Assembly (NCBI GenBank): GCA_024741835.1 | Contig: JAENRP010000227.1 | Location: 1 to 64,000, forward strand | Source: Diplocarpon mali | Taxonomy: Eukaryota; Ascomycota; Leotiomycetes; Helotiales; Drepanopezizaceae | Length of the DNA stretch: 64,000 nt | Direction: 5' to 3' | In this document: positions 1-11,196 of the stretch, one piece after another | How the letters are laid out: each line of letters starts with the position of its first letter | How positions within the stretch are numbered: position 1 is the first letter of the stretch | Position numbers and translations under genes: made by a program | The notes under the pieces: model-generated | Seen by the model: the letters and a program-made list of their open reading frames with translations, nothing else | Databases searched by the model: none | Told to the model about the DNA's origin: nothing

Positions 1-90
1 ACATATATACATATATACATATATACATATATACATATATACATATATACATATATACATATATACATATATACATATATACACACACAT
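1..90. repeat. octanucleotide microsatellite
   Basis: About ten head-to-tail copies of the 8-bp unit ACATATAT run from base 1 and fade into a short AC run near base 90. The left border lies outside the window, so the array may be longer. Seen directly; no coding potential. Confidence 0.95.
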
Positions 91-434
91 TTTAGAACGA
101 CTTGCACGCTAATCAAATCAAACTCGTATCCGATCGGTCCTCAGGCATATGTAAGATCGTTCATCCACACTCATTGATATGTTGACGCGTCCGAAACGTT
201 TGCAACGACAAGGTCGGCCATCATCTCTCGTCACAATGCACGATGCGTAGCGACCTGGTATAGACAGGTAAGCTGTGTTTATTGATTGGATTCTGCAGCG
301 CCGAGCTCTGCGCCGTCGGTGTCACAGCTCCCTGACCCCATCATCGGTCCAGGTTGCCCTCTCTCGATTCTCCCTGCAGTCGGGATTCCTTGCTCTGGGG
401 AATCCTTCAACCACCAGCGTACGTGCTTGATGCA
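91..434. other. 5' flank of the LETM1-like gene
   Basis: No gene is seen between the microsatellite and the first gene. The stretch should hold the promoter and 5' UTR of the LETM1-like gene; no specific element could be assigned. Confidence 0.5.
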
Positions 435-1510
435 ATGACAACCGCCACTCTGCGCTGCCTGCGCCCTGCCAGTCTCTATCAACGCATCTCTCCCAGTCCC
501 CACATCCACCAAGGACAACGTTTCTCCCCCGCCAGAACCCGCCGACATGCTTCCTCGACCAGCACCTTCGACACAACCTCGAGATCAACCCATCCCGTCA
601 ACGGGCCTCCGTCGACTCGTCCCGCGCCCCTCGACACACCCACGCGCGGGCCCGACCAAGCCCTCCCCTCCTACCTCTTCTCCTTGGGCCGGTCCTACGT
701 AGCCTTCTACAGAGCGGGCATCAAAAACATCTACGCCAACTACCGCACCTCGCAGCCTCTGCAATCTCTCCTCGACACCAAGTACTCCTCCTCTCTGCCA
801 GCGGCCGTCAAGGCCGGCGCGCTCACCCGGACCGAGTTCCAGCTGCTGGCGCGCAACTGGCACGACGTGAAGCGCGTGCCTATGTTCGCCTTGGTGTTGC
901 TAATCTGTGGGGAGTTCACGCCGTTGGTGGTGGTCGCGCTGACGAGTATTGTGCCCTGGACGTGTCGGATTCCAAAGCAGATACGGGCTGACCGAGAGAA
1001 GCTGGAGACGAGACGCCGGATCTCGTTTCGCAACCTGACATCCAGACTACCGGAGAAGAAAGGCGTGCGAGGGCTAGATCGCACGCAGTTGCTGCACATA
1101 TGTTGGAGTCTGGGGCTGAGTTCGAGTGCGTGGGACTGGCTAGGCGGCAAGCTGCCTGGGCTACCGACGGGAATCCTACGGAGGAAGGTGGAGAGGAGGG
1201 TGCTGTATCTGGGGATGGATGATGGGTTGATTGAGAGGTATGGGGGAGTCAAGGAGATGGATGTCGAGGAAGTCAGGATGGCCCTCGTGGAGAGGGGAGT
1301 AGACATACTTGGGAGAGACGAGAAGCAATTGAGGGCAGACCTGACAGCGTGGCTTAAGTCGGGGGAGCAGGTTTCGGTGGAGAGGCGATTGTTGACACGG
1401 TAATATCCCTTTGCTGATTTCTTGCTTCGCTACACCTGAAGAACACACTAATTCTAAACAGACCATCGACTTGGCCTGCCAGGACAGCAGGCTCAAAGCT
1501 CAGGGAATAA
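435..1510 (+). CDS. LETM1-like mitochondrial inner-membrane protein
   Basis: The model is two exons, 435-1399 and 1462-1510, giving 337 residues. The ATG at 435 is preferred because the first 40 or so residues (MTTATLRCLRPASLYQRISP...) are rich in Arg/Ser and lack acidic residues, as in a mitochondrial presequence. The central region fits the LETM1/ribosome-binding fold: IKNIYANYR, then a stretch with LARNWHDVKRVPMFALVLL, then a hydrophobic segment (about residues 165-190) followed by CRIPKQIR. LETM1 proteins act in mitochondrial K+/H+ homeostasis and ribosome binding; this is a short, fungal-type member. Without the terminal intron (donor GTAATA, branch CTAAT, acceptor ACAG) the protein would stop at 1403 just after LLTR. 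Splicing adds PSTWPARTAGSKLRE. The exact function is inferred from family only. Confidence 0.8.
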
Positions 1511-2006
1511 GATGATCTCTTCCATGGTTGCTATACACTTCTCTATTCCTATCGATGGCCTGAGAGGTCTTGAATCACCAAGACCAGCAATCAAGAAAAC
1601 TTTTCGTACTGCAGGCATCTGTCCATGGCAATGACGGCCTCTTCATGTATATTTTTGAGAATACGTTATGTACAATAGGTCAAGTGCTATTACATGCCTG
1701 GAAGAGTGGCGTGGGGAGTGGCACAGATAGCAAAGGGGACTCTTGTTCTATAGACCACGTATCCATGTACTTCAGATACCCGCAAAGAACCCAAACAGAC
1801 AACGCCAGTGAATGCACCACACGCTGTCTCTGTGTTCCCAAACTCCGCGTCTGGCAAATTAATTCTCCGCCAGCGCCAATAACCTCCTTTGCTCTCCCGT
1901 TTGCTTTGAAGGTGCCTTCGCAAATTACACAAGGCGAAATTTCGTTGCAAAAATCTTCTGGCACAATCTGTGAAGGCAAAACTTGTAGTTCAAAAAATTG
2001 GCTGAT
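1511..2006. other. convergent intergenic stretch
   Basis: This lies between the 3' ends of the LETM1-like gene and NAB3. It contains only short overlapping open frames without family resemblance, and presumably holds both 3' UTRs. Confidence 0.5.
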
Positions 2007-4712
2007 TCATTGGCGGAACCTAGCGAGCTGAGCCATGATGTTCTGGACCTGTTGTGCCGACTGCTGGGGTTGCTGCGATTGTTGATGCACTTGCTGGACC
2101 GGGGCGCTGTTTCCAAGCAAGGAAACTATGGCTGGATTGCTCATGAGATTGACATAAGGGTCAGATGGGGGAGGTTGATAGCTCGGCTGAGGTGGAGGTT
2201 GACTATATCCGCCAAGCAAGCCAGCGAGATTCATACCCGAATTTGCCTGAACAGCGCCTCCATTGGCCTGTTGAGGGTTCAAAGTGGAGAGGAGCTTTTG
2301 CAGAGTAGCATTATCCAGCTGGCCGACCAGATTTGCAAGGTTGGGGTTAGCAGGTGCAGGTGCAGGTACAGAAGCAGGTGGTTGGTAAGATGCCTGGTAG
2401 GGAGATTGAGCTGGAGCGAATTGGGGCTGTACGTAGGCTTGATTTTGATGTTGTTGTGCCGGTGGCTGCTGGGCACGAAGCACAAGCTCTGCGGCGATTT
2501 TAGGTTCCAGATCTTCGTACTCGTCGAAACGGACAGCACTGGCCCCACCCTGGCGGTCGAAGACTTGAAGCGAGATCTTGCTGGCATTCTGAGATCTCAT
2601 ATCGAGTTTGGAAACGGCGTGCACACCTTCAATAATTTGTCGCCGAATGACAGTTTGGAGGGCAAGTCGTGGGCTGAGGAACATTACTTCAACCTTCACA
2701 CCTCTGCTCCTCATCTCACTTTCGACCCACGATACAAAAGCACGGTCGAGTTGATCCATGAGGATGATTTGAATGTCAGGAACAGATCGAGGGTCGCGCC
2801 GAGGAATCTCGAGGTCATCGTCTTCGTTCGCTTCTCGTGCTCTAGGGCTCAGGCTTCGCTCTCTATATCGCCCCGCGTCCCGTTGACCGTAAGGCGATCT
2901 GCTCCGGCGTCTCTCACGGTCCTCGTAAGAATCCCGGCGAAGGGCATAATCATCTCGGTCTCGAGGATTCCCTCGAGGCGAGGTAACTTGACGAGCAGGT
3001 CGGTAGTCATCGCGCATGCGTAATGGGCGGCCATATTCGTCATGACGCGAAGTCTGCCCGGATCGCCCGTCATATCTGTCGGCATTGCGACCCTGCGAGT
3101 TCCGACCACCACGATCGCGATTGCTTCCTTTGGAATAGTCTGGGGATCTTGATCGTCTCGAGGAGGAGGCAGCAGCAGATGCTGAGTTGCGTGTGTTCTT
3201 CTGTGGCTTCGAAATCTCCAGATCTGAATCAAGGTCAGCGTGTGGTCTTCTCGTTTGGTTTGCAACCTACGCATTCGCTTTCCTCTGACCTCTGCTCCTT
3301 GTTCGCAATCCAGTGCGGCATAGCAAGCGGAACTGTCGTGAAATTGGACAAATCCGTAAGCTTGCTTAATGGAGATCTGGGCAATCTTGCCGTACGGATG
3401 GAAGACATGGAATATATCTCGCTTAGTGACCTTTTCGCTGGGAAGGTTTCCTGTTTGCTCCAGTTAGCATCATATAAGCTCCATCAAACGTCCAAACCAT
3501 CTGCCTACCTATGAACAGTCGAGAACCGTTTGGAAATCGATCCCATAGGCCCTCAGTCACATACATCCGCTCGTTCTCCAGGAAATCATCATAAACCTTC
3601 TGGACTTCCGGACCCCATTTGGCATCTAGCTCATCAGCTTCCTCCTGAGATTCAATTGATTGTGTCTGGTTACCTGCGGCAGACAATCGATTGACCTGGG
3701 AATTGGAAGCTGTATTGGATGGGCTAGACGCCGACTGGGGAGGGGCCCGGAAGGATGCTGCTGGCGGCGGGGGGAGGCCACCTCGAGGATCGGTAGACGT
3801 ACCCGGAGCGCCAGCAGCGATGAGAGCTGAAGCGACCCCGGGGTTTCTATAGACACTGGCAGCTGGCGGGAGGCCTTGGGTGCCGGCATGATATTTCTGA
3901 ATATCATCATACGGTCGCTTTTGGGGAAGATTGGGGCGGGGTGGCAAGCTCGAATGAACAGGGAGGCCCGAGGCAGATTTTGGGAGGGATGGCTGGGTCG
4001 TTGGGCTTGCGGGTGTGGCAGTCTGCTCATTCTTCTCAGCATTAGCCGTGATGTTGTCCAGCAGTTGCTGGATATCAATACCACCGCTCGCGATATCTTC
4101 GTAGAGAAGGGCTTTGGAGTCTGACGCGACGCTCGGGATATGGGCTGTGTTGCCAATGGAAGCCTCGGGAGTCTGGGCAGTATGTGTCTCGATGGATGGG
4201 CTGGGGAGGGTGGGAAGGACATCTGAGCCAGTTGGGGACACAGTTTTGGCGGCGGAGTCGTCGTCTGGAGCAGCAGAGGATAGGATAGTCTGAACAGACG
4301 GAGCAATGCCTCCTGACGGGAATTTCGCCTGTGATGCATCCCGACTATCTGTGCGCTCTTCTCCATCAGAGTCAAATGTCATCGCATAATCATCGCTGGC
4401 ATCCGATGCTTGACTGACGATGGCACCCTTCTGCTCAGCTTGTTCATTTGCTTCCTCTTTGTATGCATCAGAGAAGCTCGAGTCGGTAGATGGTGAAGCG
4501 ACCTTTGGAGGCATGGATTCGGAAATGGGGTCTGCGAAGGCAGCTACATCTGGGGTGAAAGGGGTAGGATGGAGATGTGTCGAGGTCATGTTGAAGACCG
4601 GGTCGGTCTGATTTCGCAGAACTGTGATGTTCGAGGGTTCCGGTGGGTGGACTGGGAGGGGAGAGAGAGGTGACAATGGCTTCGTGTGGAACTCTGGAGC
4701 CTCTGGTGTCAT
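2007..4712 (-). CDS. NAB3: Nab3-like nuclear RNA-binding protein
   Basis: The model is three exons read on the minus strand: 4712-3509, 3450-3271 and 3223-2007 (866 aa). The ATG at 4712 (MTPEAPEF) is the first in-frame ATG of the open frame. The N-terminal ~390 residues are low-complexity and acidic/Ser-Pro rich. A single RRM follows at about 395-465, with RNP2 RLFIGNLP split by intron 1 and RNP1 YGFVQF in exon 2. Next come an Arg/Ser-Asp linker, a conserved globular segment (DIQIILMDQLDRAFVSWVE...) and a Pro/Gln-rich tail ending QNIMAQLARFRQ. This order matches yeast Nab3, part of the Nrd1-Nab3-Sen1 complex that terminates non-coding Pol II transcripts. The Q/P-rich tail resembles the self-assembly domain of Nab3. 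Introns are 58 and 47 nt. Confidence in the family is high; complex membership is inferred. Confidence 0.85.
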
Positions 4713-5381
4713 GAATGCTGTGAGGACACTGGAGGGGGCCAAGGCAATGAAGCGTGGGAGAGAACAGTCAAAGCGAAAGTGACTTCGAGAGCGAGAAAAG
4801 TTTGAGGATTACAATGAGAGAGGCAACAGGGACGCAAAGGCTCAGAGCAGTTGAGCTGGGAAATATGAAAATTTTGGTAGAGGTGGGGAGATTGAATTCC
4901 GGGAAGAGTCGCAATTCGGCTTTCGAAAGTCGCGTTTTGATTGAGCTGGGCGCGGGTGAGCGAAAGATCTATTCAGGCGTCGTCATCTCTAATCGTAGAG
5001 ATGTCGTGAATCTGCTCAAGGAATTGGGATGTCTTGTTGCGACGAGGATGGAATGTGGTGTTGGAACATGAAAGTGAGCTTACCTTGGCGGCAGACTTTT
5101 GCTTGGAAAGCGCGCTAATTACTGTAAGCTGCTAGTCTCAAATGGTGCTAGCGAAGAAGACACCCAACGTCGTCCGCCGTCCCTTCATAAGATGTGAGCG
5201 CAGAGTAGGGTTACATATGCCATATCTTTTGATTTGCTTTCTAGGCTGGCTTGCACAGTTCTGGCTGCCTGCAGGGCTGTTTTATGGGTGAAAAGCATTC
5301 ATACTAACCTTTTTCTCTGCTGTTTTACCAAGCAGATATTGTCCCTGTTGGCGGTATTTCCAAGGAATACTGTCTCCCGGA
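4713..5381. promoter_or_regulatory. divergent promoter region NAB3 / GGQ hydrolase
   Basis: These 669 bp separate two divergently transcribed starts and must hold both promoters and 5' UTRs. A short open frame overlapping 4754-5071 begins at a non-ATG codon and looks like chance. No specific motif was assigned. Confidence 0.5.
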
Positions 5382-6339
5382 ATGATTCACTATCGCGCTC
5401 TGCAGTCTTTTTCTACTCCATGCTTACGAGGAAAAATATCTGCTCTCTACAATATCAGAGCTTACTCCGCACAGTATGAGACTGACAGCGAAGCTGCAGA
5501 TCTTGATGCTGCCAGAGATTGGTTTCAGCGCTTCAGCAAGTCTTCCATACCGAATAAAATTGCCCAGACTACATTTGTACGCTCATCGGGACCTGGTGGC
5601 CAGAAAACCAACAAGTGAGATCTTCAAAGCAAAACACATTATCAGTCGCTAATGTTGCCAGAACGAGCTCAAAGGCCATGACTGTGTGGCCTCTACGTGC
5701 TCTTCGAGGCCACGTCCCTAAAGTTTTACATCAAGGACTCCGAAGCAGCAGATTCTATGTCCCGTCCTCGGACTCGATTAGTATTTCTTGCGATACAGCA
5801 CGGAATCAGACCAGTAATGAACAAGAAACTCACAGCAGGCTGCACGAGGAGATCGCGCAGATCTACAAGAAGAGAGTACCGGGCGTGACATCACCGGAAC
5901 AGAAGAAGAAGGTTGAGAATCTGTATGTGTATTCTTCCAGTCGTTTCGCTTTCGCTCTGGGCTCCCCAGAAGTTTTCTCCTGTCATTTTCGCAATAAGGT
6001 CAAACCAGACTCTTTCCAAAACATCTCTTCTGTGGCAAGAGGTCGGCGAAGGGTTTGATGAAGAATTTGCACAAGTGACTTGCTGCCAATACCATGGAGA
6101 AAAAGCAGAATGTATGAATGAAATACTCAAAAAGGGAGCGCGATGGGAATCTGCAGTCTGGCAAGGCCTGCAAGGATTGATTTGATGCGCGATACCGGAC
6201 TTTTCATCGAGTTGGCGATATTCTGACCCCAAAATCCAACAGGAAAAAAGCAGAAAATACCGCACGGCTAAGGACCAAGAAGATGCACGGCGACAAAAAG
6301 CGTTCACGGAGTAGTGGAGGCGGCCGTGGTGGAGATTGA
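5382..6339 (+). CDS. mitochondrial GGQ peptidyl-tRNA hydrolase (ICT1/Pth4 type)
   Basis: The model is exons 5382-5614, 5662-5922 and 6243-6339, giving 196 aa. The N-terminus (MIHYRALQSFSTPCLRG) is a plausible mitochondrial presequence. The class I release-factor core carries SSGPGGQKTNK, with the catalytic GGQ at about residues 72-74. Intron 1 falls right after it, and splicing restores TNKTSSKAMTVWPL, as expected for the family. The short length lacks stop-codon recognition domains, and the C-terminus is strongly basic (KKMHGDKKRSRSSGGG). Both points fit ICT1/Pth4-like hydrolases, which release peptides from stalled mitochondrial ribosomes. Intron 2 is 320 nt, unusually long here, with GTATGT donor and CTGAC-CAACAG end. 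Its removal joins VENL to KKAENTARLR. Confidence 0.8.
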
Positions 6340-7773
6340 TGTTCTGGGTGTATGAATTTGTTCCAGAGAACCTGGCAAAGCACGTTCCTCTCACAGTCCC
6401 CCATCTTGAGGCTGGCAAGGTGTTTTAGACAATCTGAATCTGGGAGCAGGGAGTTCCCCAACTTCTGAGCATTGTTCTGGTACCATGTACCAAATCAGAT
6501 TGCTCTCAACAACGCTGTCAGCAGTTGATCCTTTACCGCTACCTATCCCCTCACACTTTTGCCCAGAGCTAGATGCCCACCGTTCTTACAGCTATAGAAT
6601 CCCTTGAGTTTTGGCTTTGGCCATTGGACTCGGTGTCGATGCAAGTGTGATCCTCACAATGGGTGCGAGGCCTGACCCTTTATCCCTAGACACAGTTCTG
6701 TCATGTCGCAAATCCAGCTGGTATTCTCCAGCGATTTCTCTCTATTGATAGACGCCCAGGTACATGTCAAGTTACATCTCAGGTAATTCAGCAGCGTGGT
6801 ATTGTTGCCATGCTAAAATGATACTACAAATTTCTGACAATCGATTGATCGCTGGCATAGGAAAACACGTTTTGCGATATCATTCCTGACTGGAGAAAAC
6901 ATTAATCTTAACCTCCCACAGCCACACATGGAAAAAATTATTCAATAAAATACCCATGGCCTGAGCTCCTACGCCATGTACGTGCCTGAGGAGATCCACC
7001 CCGACTTGAAGATTTCCCCTCAACCAAGAGGAACTATATTTGAGGCACTCAGCCAGAGAAGTTTGACGCACTGAAGCAGAAAGAGATACAGCTTGGAACG
7101 TTGTCGTTACACAGGGGAAATAGTAAGCAGGATATTACGATCGACGAGGTGTGTAATTCTATCGGAAAATAGCCGAACCTACTTCACTGTTTGTGGAGGA
7201 ATTGTCAAATCCAGAAGAAGTCTTTCTACTTTCACTAGACTGGAAATTGTCTCTGGCAAAGAAATGCAGCTCAAGGCCGCAGTTTGCTTAACGGAATGCT
7301 GGTAGAGCTCGGCGGTTGCGAAGACTCGAGGTGGCAGGCCTGGTAGCGGGCCCCAAATATGGAAGCATGTCAGAGAATAATCGTCGCTCGGTGTGATCTA
7401 TGCTATTTCGAGGAGAGGTCATCTGATTTTGCACTGTTTGCATTAACTTGCCGCTTTGTTTGTTTTCAGGCAACTACCCGGGCTGCTGAACTACAAACAC
7501 AAAACCATCTGGATATTGGCTCAAAAACAGGCAGTGATCCTGTTGCAATCGGTACGACGAGACCAAGTTAGGGCTGTGAATAGCTCCAGAGTCATCGTCA
7601 CATTCGAGTTTACTGCCCGAAGTTTGCTATATGATTTCTCCAGCTGCTCCCCTCTCTTTTGAGAGTTTCAAGTTCCAACACTAAGCACCTGACACCTCAC
7701 ACTTCCCTGATAACTTTGGTGACCTCTAGCTCAGGGTTACCCTGAAGCTAAACTCCTAAAATTCGAGTACAAC
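6340..7773. other. intergenic stretch, no gene recognised
   Basis: About 1.4 kb with only short open frames on both strands, none with a recognisable domain or good splice-supported extension. It presumably holds the 3' UTR of the GGQ gene and the promoter of the SET gene. Confidence 0.5.
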
Positions 7774-9649
7774 ATGGACAAGTCATGGGGCAGCAATCTC
7801 TACAAACCTAGTTCCATGGCTCACAGTGCGCCAGGTTTTCAGATCTCCCATAAGGTGAGTGATCACTCTGTTCATCCTTTGAATTCCAATTGCTAATGCT
7901 AATCCGTGATTTTTCAGAAAGCTGCCACTTTCCAACAGAAGATTATACGCGCGACCAAGAGAATCAAAGATACTCCTTACCTCCACTTCATCTGGTGGGA
8001 AAGAGGAGCTTTCCTAAGCCAACTTGGCTTCCCCGAGCTTGCCGCCAGCGATGCTTACAAGGCGATTATGCTGTGTAATGCAGGGCTGGACTTCAGCTCA
8101 CCGCTAGGCACGATTGTACGATTTACTACGGCGATGTACGCGGTGTCCAATACAGACGGACTCACCATGGAGACCAACGGAAAGATAATTAGACAGGTCG
8201 TGGAAGAGAATCTCTTGACGATTCGCAGGTCTAGGTAGGATGACTCTCAATCTCCCACAATGCTCCCTTTTTTTGTCGAGAACCATGGCGCAATACCATG
8301 CCTCTGCAAGACTTGTATAGATCTTGGACAAAGCAAAGCTCATACAAAGATACAGCTACGGTATGCTGATCAATAGTATGATGGATCTTTTCGCATACAC
8401 AGATGCCATCAAGACTTGCATAGAAGCGCGCAATTTATATCCAACTGGGGGAGAGATATTCGAAGAGCGGAAATTAAAAGCCAAGGAACAGGTTCAACGT
8501 ATCGCCAAAGCATACGCAGATAGGGGGGTTTCGTTCGAGGAGCAGAAGCAAAATCTCGTTGCTGGAATCTGCCGCGTCCGTTTATACCCTTGGCTACCAA
8601 AAAAACAGCGAGTCAGAGACAAAGCTCTCATCTCAGTTGCTAGCAATGGCTTGAGGAAATCTTCCAATAGCTTAGAGATTCGGCCATCGGCCGTTGGTGG
8701 TTCGATACGCAACCTAGCCCAGCCAGATTGCTTCGGCATATTCGCCACCAAGAGAATCCCCAAGGGATATCCATTTCTGAAGCAAACGCATCCTTTCGCG
8801 ATATCTCTCGAACAGTCAGAATCGCAATGTGGTAACTGCTTCCACTCTCTGGCCGATTGCAGCAGCATCCATGTCCTTCAGTGTTGTTCGATATATCGAT
8901 ACTGCAGCACCAAATGTGCCAAGGCCGCCCTGGACAACTACCATCATGCAATTTGTGGCAAGGATTTCTCGGAAATTATCAATCGTGCTCACAATTCCTA
9001 CGGTGGCAAGTCAGAAGGTTCCGGATACCCAGGAGGGGAGACTGAGATGGGCCATTTCACAGGCTGGAACGACAGAGCTACAGACTTCATGACTCTAGAT
9101 CCCCATTTTCCTTACGCTGAGCAGGTCCCAGTGATTCTCATCCGTTACTTGGCCATGGCTATCCAGTATGGCGGTGATCCCCTCGATCACCCACATATCG
9201 CGTCCCTGGTTGCAAACGATACAGCCACTGGGATTGTTTCGTGGTCTTTCAATGGTATGGTAACCGGTCCTATCAAGGCCTTGGAGATCATAGGCATCGA
9301 TGTCTTCGCTGACCACCGATTCGATACCTGGGCCCTTCTCACAATGTGGTACCGGATCCAAAACAACAGCGCAGCCCTTGAGGTCGGTTTTCCAAATAGT
9401 GTCATGTCTCCCACATATAGCTGGTTCAACCACAGCTGCTCCCCCAATGCGGCCAACATTTCTACCGAGTTGCAAATGGCTTGTGATACCGAGACAGTAT
9501 CACTGAAGACTATCCAGAAGGGCGAGGAGGTGTTCGTGTCGTACCTCAGTGATAGAGATTTGAAGATGGATAGAAGATATCGGCAGCAGAGACTGAAGTC
9601 GTGGTTCGGGTCGGACTGTCAGTGTCCGAGATGCCAGAAGGAGACTTGA
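7774..9649 (+). CDS. SET/MYND-domain protein with N-terminal TPR-like region
   Basis: Exon 1 is 7774-7854 (MDKSWGSNLYKPSS...), exon 2 is 7918-8234, and exon 3 begins near 8350 and runs to 9649. Exon 1-2 junction signals are clear (GTGAGT, TTTTTCAG). The exon 2-3 junction is less certain: the donor GTAGGA at 8235 and a weak acceptor at 8348-8349 are the best in-frame pair seen. The N-terminal half has helical repeats like TPRs (YLHFIWWERGAFLSQLG; LFAYTDAIKTCIEARNLYP). A MYND-like zinc cluster follows (CGNCFHSLADC ... YCSTKCAKAALDNYHHAIC), inserted in a split SET domain that ends with NHSCSPNA, GEEVFVSYL and a post-SET CQCPRC. This resembles SMYD/fungal TPR-SET lysine methyltransferases; the substrate is unknown. 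Confidence 0.75.
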
Positions 9650-10362
9650 CACGAATGTGGTCGGGGCTCACCGATCGTGCTGGAATTTATTGGAATTATC
9701 TTGCGCCAAATTTCGCAGCTAGCTATGATCTTCAGATGCGTTACAGCGCTGGCGTTTTTCGAAGATTGAATCAAGTTGATTTTCTTCTTCTTAGAATCAA
9801 AGCTTCCAATGAGTATATGTGATGATTCTCTTTAGAATCAGGATAAAGAAGTTAGGTCTTTGGCACTGAGATTCAAGGAGGCGCATCATAAAGCTCCACG
9901 TAGTTGGATCGGATGGGGCTGTGAATATATCAGACGTGTTTGCAAGGAAATAGGCCGAATTAGACGCACCAAGTGAGAAGTCTAAGTCCAAAAGTATGGC
10001 GAATTAGAGTTTGAGGATTCAAATTTTCGAGCCTTTGTTCCTATCACAGCTACATCACACTCCTAGGCTTACATCAATATCACCTGGAGTACCCCGCAAC
10101 AGCTCGCTGCCACTAATCGAGTATTGCATTCAAGGGATGTGGATTGACTACCTGGTAACTTGGGTAGTTGTTTGCCGAGCTTACATCTCAAGCGGGATAA
10201 CTCGACGGGTCCGGTGTTATTACTTCACGATATAAAGAAATCATATTTCCCTATCCATATTGATGCCTGGCGCATCTGATGTATCCTTGCGCGACGTTTT
10301 TGTTCAGTACCCTCCCTTCTCTCAGCATCTTATGCAAGTGCTTACCCCGATCCCTGGCCGCC
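9650..10362. other. convergent intergenic stretch
   Basis: This 713-bp interval between the SET gene and the 2EXR gene contains only short, unsupported open frames and should hold two 3' UTRs. Confidence 0.5.
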
Positions 10363-11196
10363 CTAGCTCTCGAACAGATCCTCCCCTTCCAACCCATGGA
10401 GCTGGTTGATTCTCACTTCAGGGACATTCCACGATGGAAAGCTGGGAAGCATATCCTCGAAAAGGGCTTCGATGTCGGAGGCTACAGACAACAGCTCGTT
10501 TTTCGGTATCCGAGCGTATGGACGGTGCTTGAGGGGGATACCGCTGTAGCGCTTGTCCCGACTCTTCTCTCCGGATAGAATTCGAACAAGGGTCAATGTC
10601 TCCAGAGACGGCATGCTTGGGACTCTTCGTAGCAGATTCTCCAGGGTGCCAAGTGCTCTCCAGTGACTGCTGCCGTCGGTGTCCCAGGTGATGTATGAAG
10701 CCCGGCCGCCCCACAACTTGGTGAGAATTCCTGTTGAAGGTTGGCCGATGAACACTTTATCCAGCGCCAGGAAGCGGAGGCTTGAGATCCTGAGCTGTTG
10801 AAAGCGGCCTTCTTTCATGAGACTAGGCGAGAAGGTCAAGTTCGTTCGCATACAGTTCAAGAAATTGTAGCAAGCAATGTCCCTCGAAGGGTCGAAACAA
10901 TCCTCAATCTTCAAAGATGTGCCATCATTCTGAAAACATGTGTTCTGCAACACCTTCCAGGATGACGCCTTCGATTTTGCCTTGCCTTTGATCCTCTCGA
11001 GTTCCTCTCTTTGCTCTTGGCACACACTAAACACTACCGGTTCCCCTGTTCGAACTTCAGTAGCTGCAATGTTGTATCTCGAGCGGAAGTAGACAACTTG
11101 ACGAGTGGGTGTGAATTCTGCGACGAGCTGCCAGATCAGGAGTCGAAGTTCCTTGGGAAGGCGAAGGAAAGGCTCGAACATTGTCGGTGATACCAT
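10363..11196 (-). CDS. 2EXR-domain protein, function unknown
   Basis: A single uninterrupted frame of 277 aa starts at an ATG at 11196. Near the N-terminus it has FLRLPKELRLLIWQLVAEF, the F-box-like motif of the fungal-expanded 2EXR family, followed by RQVVYFRSRYN. The rest holds motifs usual in that family: a mid-protein D-rich segment with CYNFLNCMRTNLTFSP, then strands and leucine-rich helices. 2EXR proteins have no established biochemical role. The family is large and fast-evolving in Pezizomycotina, which fits its position at the edge of a gene-poor stretch. Confidence 0.7.
   Translation of the reverse strand: MVSPTMFEPFLRLPKELRLLIWQLVAEFTPTRQVVYFRSRYNIAATEVRTGEPVVFSVCQEQREELERIKGKAKSKASSWKVLQNTCFQNDGTSLKIEDCFDPSRDIACYNFLNCMRTNLTFSPSLMKEGRFQQLRISSLRFLALDKVFIGQPSTGILTKLWGGRASYITWDTDGSSHWRALGTLENLLRRVPSMPSLETLTLVRILSGEKSRDKRYSGIPLKHRPYARIPKNELLSVASDIEALFEDMLPSFPSWNVPEVRINQLHGLEGEDLFES

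Noticed and set aside
1680..1979. minus-strand 99-codon frame downstream of NAB3
   Set aside because: Overlaps another frame of similar length, has no motif, and lies in the shared 3' flank.
4754..5071. 105-codon forward frame in the NAB3/GGQ spacer
   Set aside because: Begins at a non-ATG codon, has no motif, and lies in a divergent promoter region.
5891..6418. 175-codon minus-strand open frame over the GGQ gene intron and last exon
   Set aside because: No recognisable domain, and it overlaps the well-supported third exon antisense; probably chance, though the long intron is noted as a finding.
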